Assembly: GCA_965197825.1 (NCBI GenBank)
Contig: CBDANW010000003.1
Location: 1,302,001 to 1,366,000, forward strand
Length of the DNA: 64,000 nucleotides
Reading direction: 5' to 3'
DNA from: CBDANW01 sp965197825
GTDB taxonomy: Bacteria; Acidobacteriota; Vicinamibacteria; Marinacidobacterales; DATDRI01
Shown in pieces: positions 61,928 through 64,000 of the stretch. Each line of letters begins with the position of its first letter. Positions within the stretch are counted from its first letter, which is position 1. The notes beneath the pieces are model-generated. The model worked only from the letters and a program-made list of their open reading frames with translations, did no database searches and had not been told where the DNA came from. The position numbers were made by a program, and so were the translations under genes.

Positions 61928-63266
61928 TCAGGGAGCTGCGACCTCTTGCTCCCAGGCTTCCAGCAACTCGACGGCGCGCCGGACCACGTCGGGATGTTGG
62001 GCTGCGAGATCCCGACGTTCGCCTGGGTCGGTCGGCAGACTGAAGAGCAACAGCTCTCCGCCGTCCGAGACCAGCTTCCAATCGCCGAGGCGCACCGCCA
62101 TTTGATCCCGTCGAGGGACTCTCCAAAAGAGCTGCCGTTCGACGAGCGGTGTTTCGCCTTGGAGGATCGGCAGTAGATCGATTCCTTCGAGCTCGAGAGC
62201 CGGAGGCACCGCAGTACCGGTTGCTGCCAGAATGGAGGCGGTCAGATCCATGGTGATCGCCACCTGCGACGAAGTCGTATCTGCTGGCAGATGGTCCGGC
62301 CAGCGAAGGATCAGCGGCACCCGGATGCCGCCCTCCCAGACGGAGCCCTTCCGGTGGAAGAGCGGCCCTTGCCGCGACAGCCACTCGCCGCCGTTGTCGT
62401 TCGTAAAGATGACGAGCGTGTTATCTACGATGCCTGAGCGATCGAGCGCTGCGAGTATCTCGCCGACGCCTTCATCCGCACGCTGCAGCATGCGCGCATA
62501 GTCCTCGTGCGTCGGCGGAGGTTCCGAGTCCGGACCCTGCCAGAACCCGCTGGACACCGCGTCCGGCGAACGGTCCGGAGGTTGAAAGGGATAGTGAACG
62601 GCGGTGTACGACACCTCGATGAAGAACGGGTTGGCCGCGTGTCGGGTGATGAAAGAAACGCTGCGATCGGTGACCTGATCCGTCATATAGCCCGGGGACT
62701 CGATGAGCGTCTCGTTCTCCCACAAGTCCGGCTCGCCGCCTCGCCCCCGATGGGTGTAGTAGTCGACGGCGCTGCCCATCGTTCAAGAACTCATCGAAAC
62801 CGTGAGCGTTCGGGCTGAACTCCGGCTCGAAACCGAGGTGCCATTTCCCCACCAGGCCGGTCACGTACCCGTTGGCTTTGAGAAGAGCTGGCAACGACAT
62901 ATCGGTGACTGGCAGGCCGCGCGCCGCCCCCTCAGGCGGACGCCTGCCCACGGGGGCCTCGAGGCCGAAACGCTGCTGGTACCGGCCCGTGATCAGTGCA
63001 GCACGCGTAGGGGTGCAGGTTGCCGCGTTGGCGTAGTTGTCGGTCAGAAGCACACCTTCTTGCGCGAGCCGGTCGATATTGGGTGTTAGGTCATCCTGCG
63101 CCCCGTAGCTGCCCAGATCGGCCCACCCCATGTCGTCCATCATGATCAGGACCACGTTGACCTTCCGGTCTTCTGCTGGTTGCTCGGTCTGCGCGTGCGT
63201 CGCCCGAGGGCTGACGACAGAGGCCAGACAGCTCAGAGAGACGAACAGGCGAGTGTTAATTTGCAT
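61928..63266 (-). pseudogene. Secreted type I sulfatase, frameshifted
   Basis: Arylsulfatase-type hydrolase of about 445 codons. Signal peptide (QINTRLFVSLSCLASVVSPRATHA), VNVVLIMMDDMGWADLG with the metal-binding Asp pair, and TCTPTRAALITGRYQQRFG with the Cys for formylglycine (CTPTR). A frameshift near 62780 (after GFDEFLN) moves to VDYYTHRGRGGEPDLWENE, FTNDNGGEWLSRQG and the C-terminal domain ending EAWEQEVAAP. GGAGGGG precedes the ATG at 63266. One indel is the only defect. Confidence 0.9.
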
Positions 63267-63377
63267 GGCAGATACCCCTCCAGTTCTAACGCCGGACCCC
63301 CAACTCGTACCGCTCTCCATGAACGCTCGCGGAAATGCAGAACGAGCTCGCCGCGCTACTCGAAGGGACGGGCGCCA

Positions 63378-63672
63378 TTACCGAGTGAGTTCGGGAAACC
63401 GCTCTGGCGCGCGACGGTGTTGGGTCGCCTGCTCGTACGCGTAGGCGAGCTCGATGAGGCGACCCTCCGCATAAGGTCGTCCCAAGATCTGAAGTCCGGC
63501 GGGAAGGCCGTCGTACGAGTAGCCCATGGGCACGGTCACGGCGGGCATGCCCGTCGCCGGTGCGACCAGCTGGCTGTTGTCGCCTTTGTACTCTTCGCTC
63601 GGCCGGTCGATATGGGCAGGAGGATTCGTCGTGTCCTTGCGGTACCAATGCGTGACCTTGCTAGGTGGGATC
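63378..63672 (-). pseudogene. Amidase (GatA-like), C-terminal fragment
   Basis: About 95 codons ending in TAA at 63380-63378: GDNSQLVAPATGMPAVTVPM, GLPAGLQILGRPYAEGRLIE and AYAYEQATQHRRAPERFP are the last part of the amidase-signature family. The catalytic Ser-Ser-Lys region is missing, cut by the IS66-type element at about 63674. Confidence 0.8.
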
Positions 63673-63673
63673 T

Positions 63674-64000
63674 GTAATCTGAGCGCAGAGATCCATCAAG
63701 GAGGTCAAATCGATGCGCTCGAGGAAAGCGGGACTTTCAGAGGTTGAGAAACAGTTCGAATCATGGAGGTCGAAGCCACACGGACGTTTGATCCCGGAGG
63801 AGTTGTGGAATGCGGCGGTGGGGCTGCTGGATCGGTATACGCCGAGCGCGATCTGCCGTCATCTCCGCTTGAATTCGGCGCGATTCAAGAAGGTCCGAAA
63901 GACTCATGGAGCGGTTGTGAGCGCCAAACGTCTCAAGGGAGGACAACGAAGGGTTTCTGGAGTAGGCTCCCTGAGCAAGAAACCTGGACGGAGTGGAACG
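63674..64000 (+). mobile_element. IS66-type element, left end, runs off the window
   Basis: Begins with GTAATCTGAGCGC at 63674, in keeping with the GTAA tips of IS66 elements, and carries the first gene of the element. It interrupts the amidase gene. The right part lies outside the window. Confidence 0.6.
63713..64000 (+). CDS. IS66-associated HTH protein, partial
   Basis: 96 codons open to the edge of the window. LSEVEKQFESWRSKPHGRLI, PEELWNAAVGLLDRYTPSAI and CRHLRLNSARFKKV follow the pattern of the small first protein seen in many IS66 elements (F..WR...G..IPE.LW..AV.L....G.......LRL....LK). A strong Shine-Dalgarno AAGGAGG lies 8 bp before the ATG. Confidence 0.75.
   Translation, partial: MRSRKAGLSEVEKQFESWRSKPHGRLIPEELWNAAVGLLDRYTPSAICRHLRLNSARFKKVRKTHGAVVSAKRLKGGQRRVSGVGSLSKKPGRSGT

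Overview
The window looks like a chromosomal segment of a Gram-negative bacterium, most likely an acidobacterium. It carries an LPS heptose/Kdo/lipid A operon, a TonB-dependent vitamin B12 system, a tandem DUF507 pair and several relics of Ser/Thr kinase genes fused to TPR or PD40 repeats, a combination typical of Acidobacteriota. The phylum is inferred from gene content; no rRNA gene is present. Housekeeping genes use textbook sigma-70 promoters (TTGACA, 17 bp, TATACT or TATAGT).

Region by region. 1-12863 is a nested insertion-sequence cluster (IS-A, IS-B, IS-C, IS-D and IS-E below are names used only here) around a small host block: a truncated gene, a GNAT acetyltransferase, a YciI-like protein, msrA and a small membrane protein. 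12909-14957 holds two kinase/TPR genes, each with an internal deletion. 15103-17159 holds tRNA-Asp, two DUF507 genes, a methyltransferase and a frameshifted hsp20. 17139-24735 is a leftward eight-gene LPS operon (waaA, lpxK, lpxL, waaF, gmhB, rfaE1, rfaE2, waaC). gap follows on the other strand. An IS-A copy with six tandem copies of its left tip sits in the loop of a 22-bp-arm palindrome between gap and a CBS-domain gene. A second IS66 copy cuts a nitrilase gene; a GAF histidine kinase, two flavin-binding PPOX proteins, gpmA and a TPR lipoprotein-like gene follow.

35088-44513 is a cobalamin locus read leftward from a B12 riboswitch: btuB, btuF, btuD, btuC and a PduO-type adenosyltransferase look intact, whereas cobQ is frameshifted, cobT survives as a 57-codon fragment and cobU has an in-frame stop. 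Uptake therefore looks functional and the late biosynthetic/salvage part eroded. Back to back with the riboswitch promoter runs the glycolytic unit pgk-tpiA-secG, followed by tRNA-Leu(GAG).

47068-54975 looks like relics of integrated elements: the last 20 bp of tRNA-Leu recurs at 50889 and 54956, each preceded by a related 140-bp sequence. The interval is full of gene fragments, two broken IS256-type elements, an IS66-like fragment, an AbiEii-like nucleotidyltransferase with an overlapping small ORF, and an orphan heavy-metal-binding-type domain; no integrase is visible. Beyond it lie a DUF4143-type ATPase with twin palindromic operators, an ActP-like symporter with its DUF4212 partner, and a decayed region to the right edge (glycosyltransferase, kinase PD40 domain with a 202-bp inversion, sulfatase, amidase) ending in another IS66-type element.

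Single-base lesions in otherwise intact genes are unusually frequent (hsp20, cobQ, cobU, the gene at 58792, sulfatase). Genome erosion driven by IS activity and residual assembly errors both remain possible.
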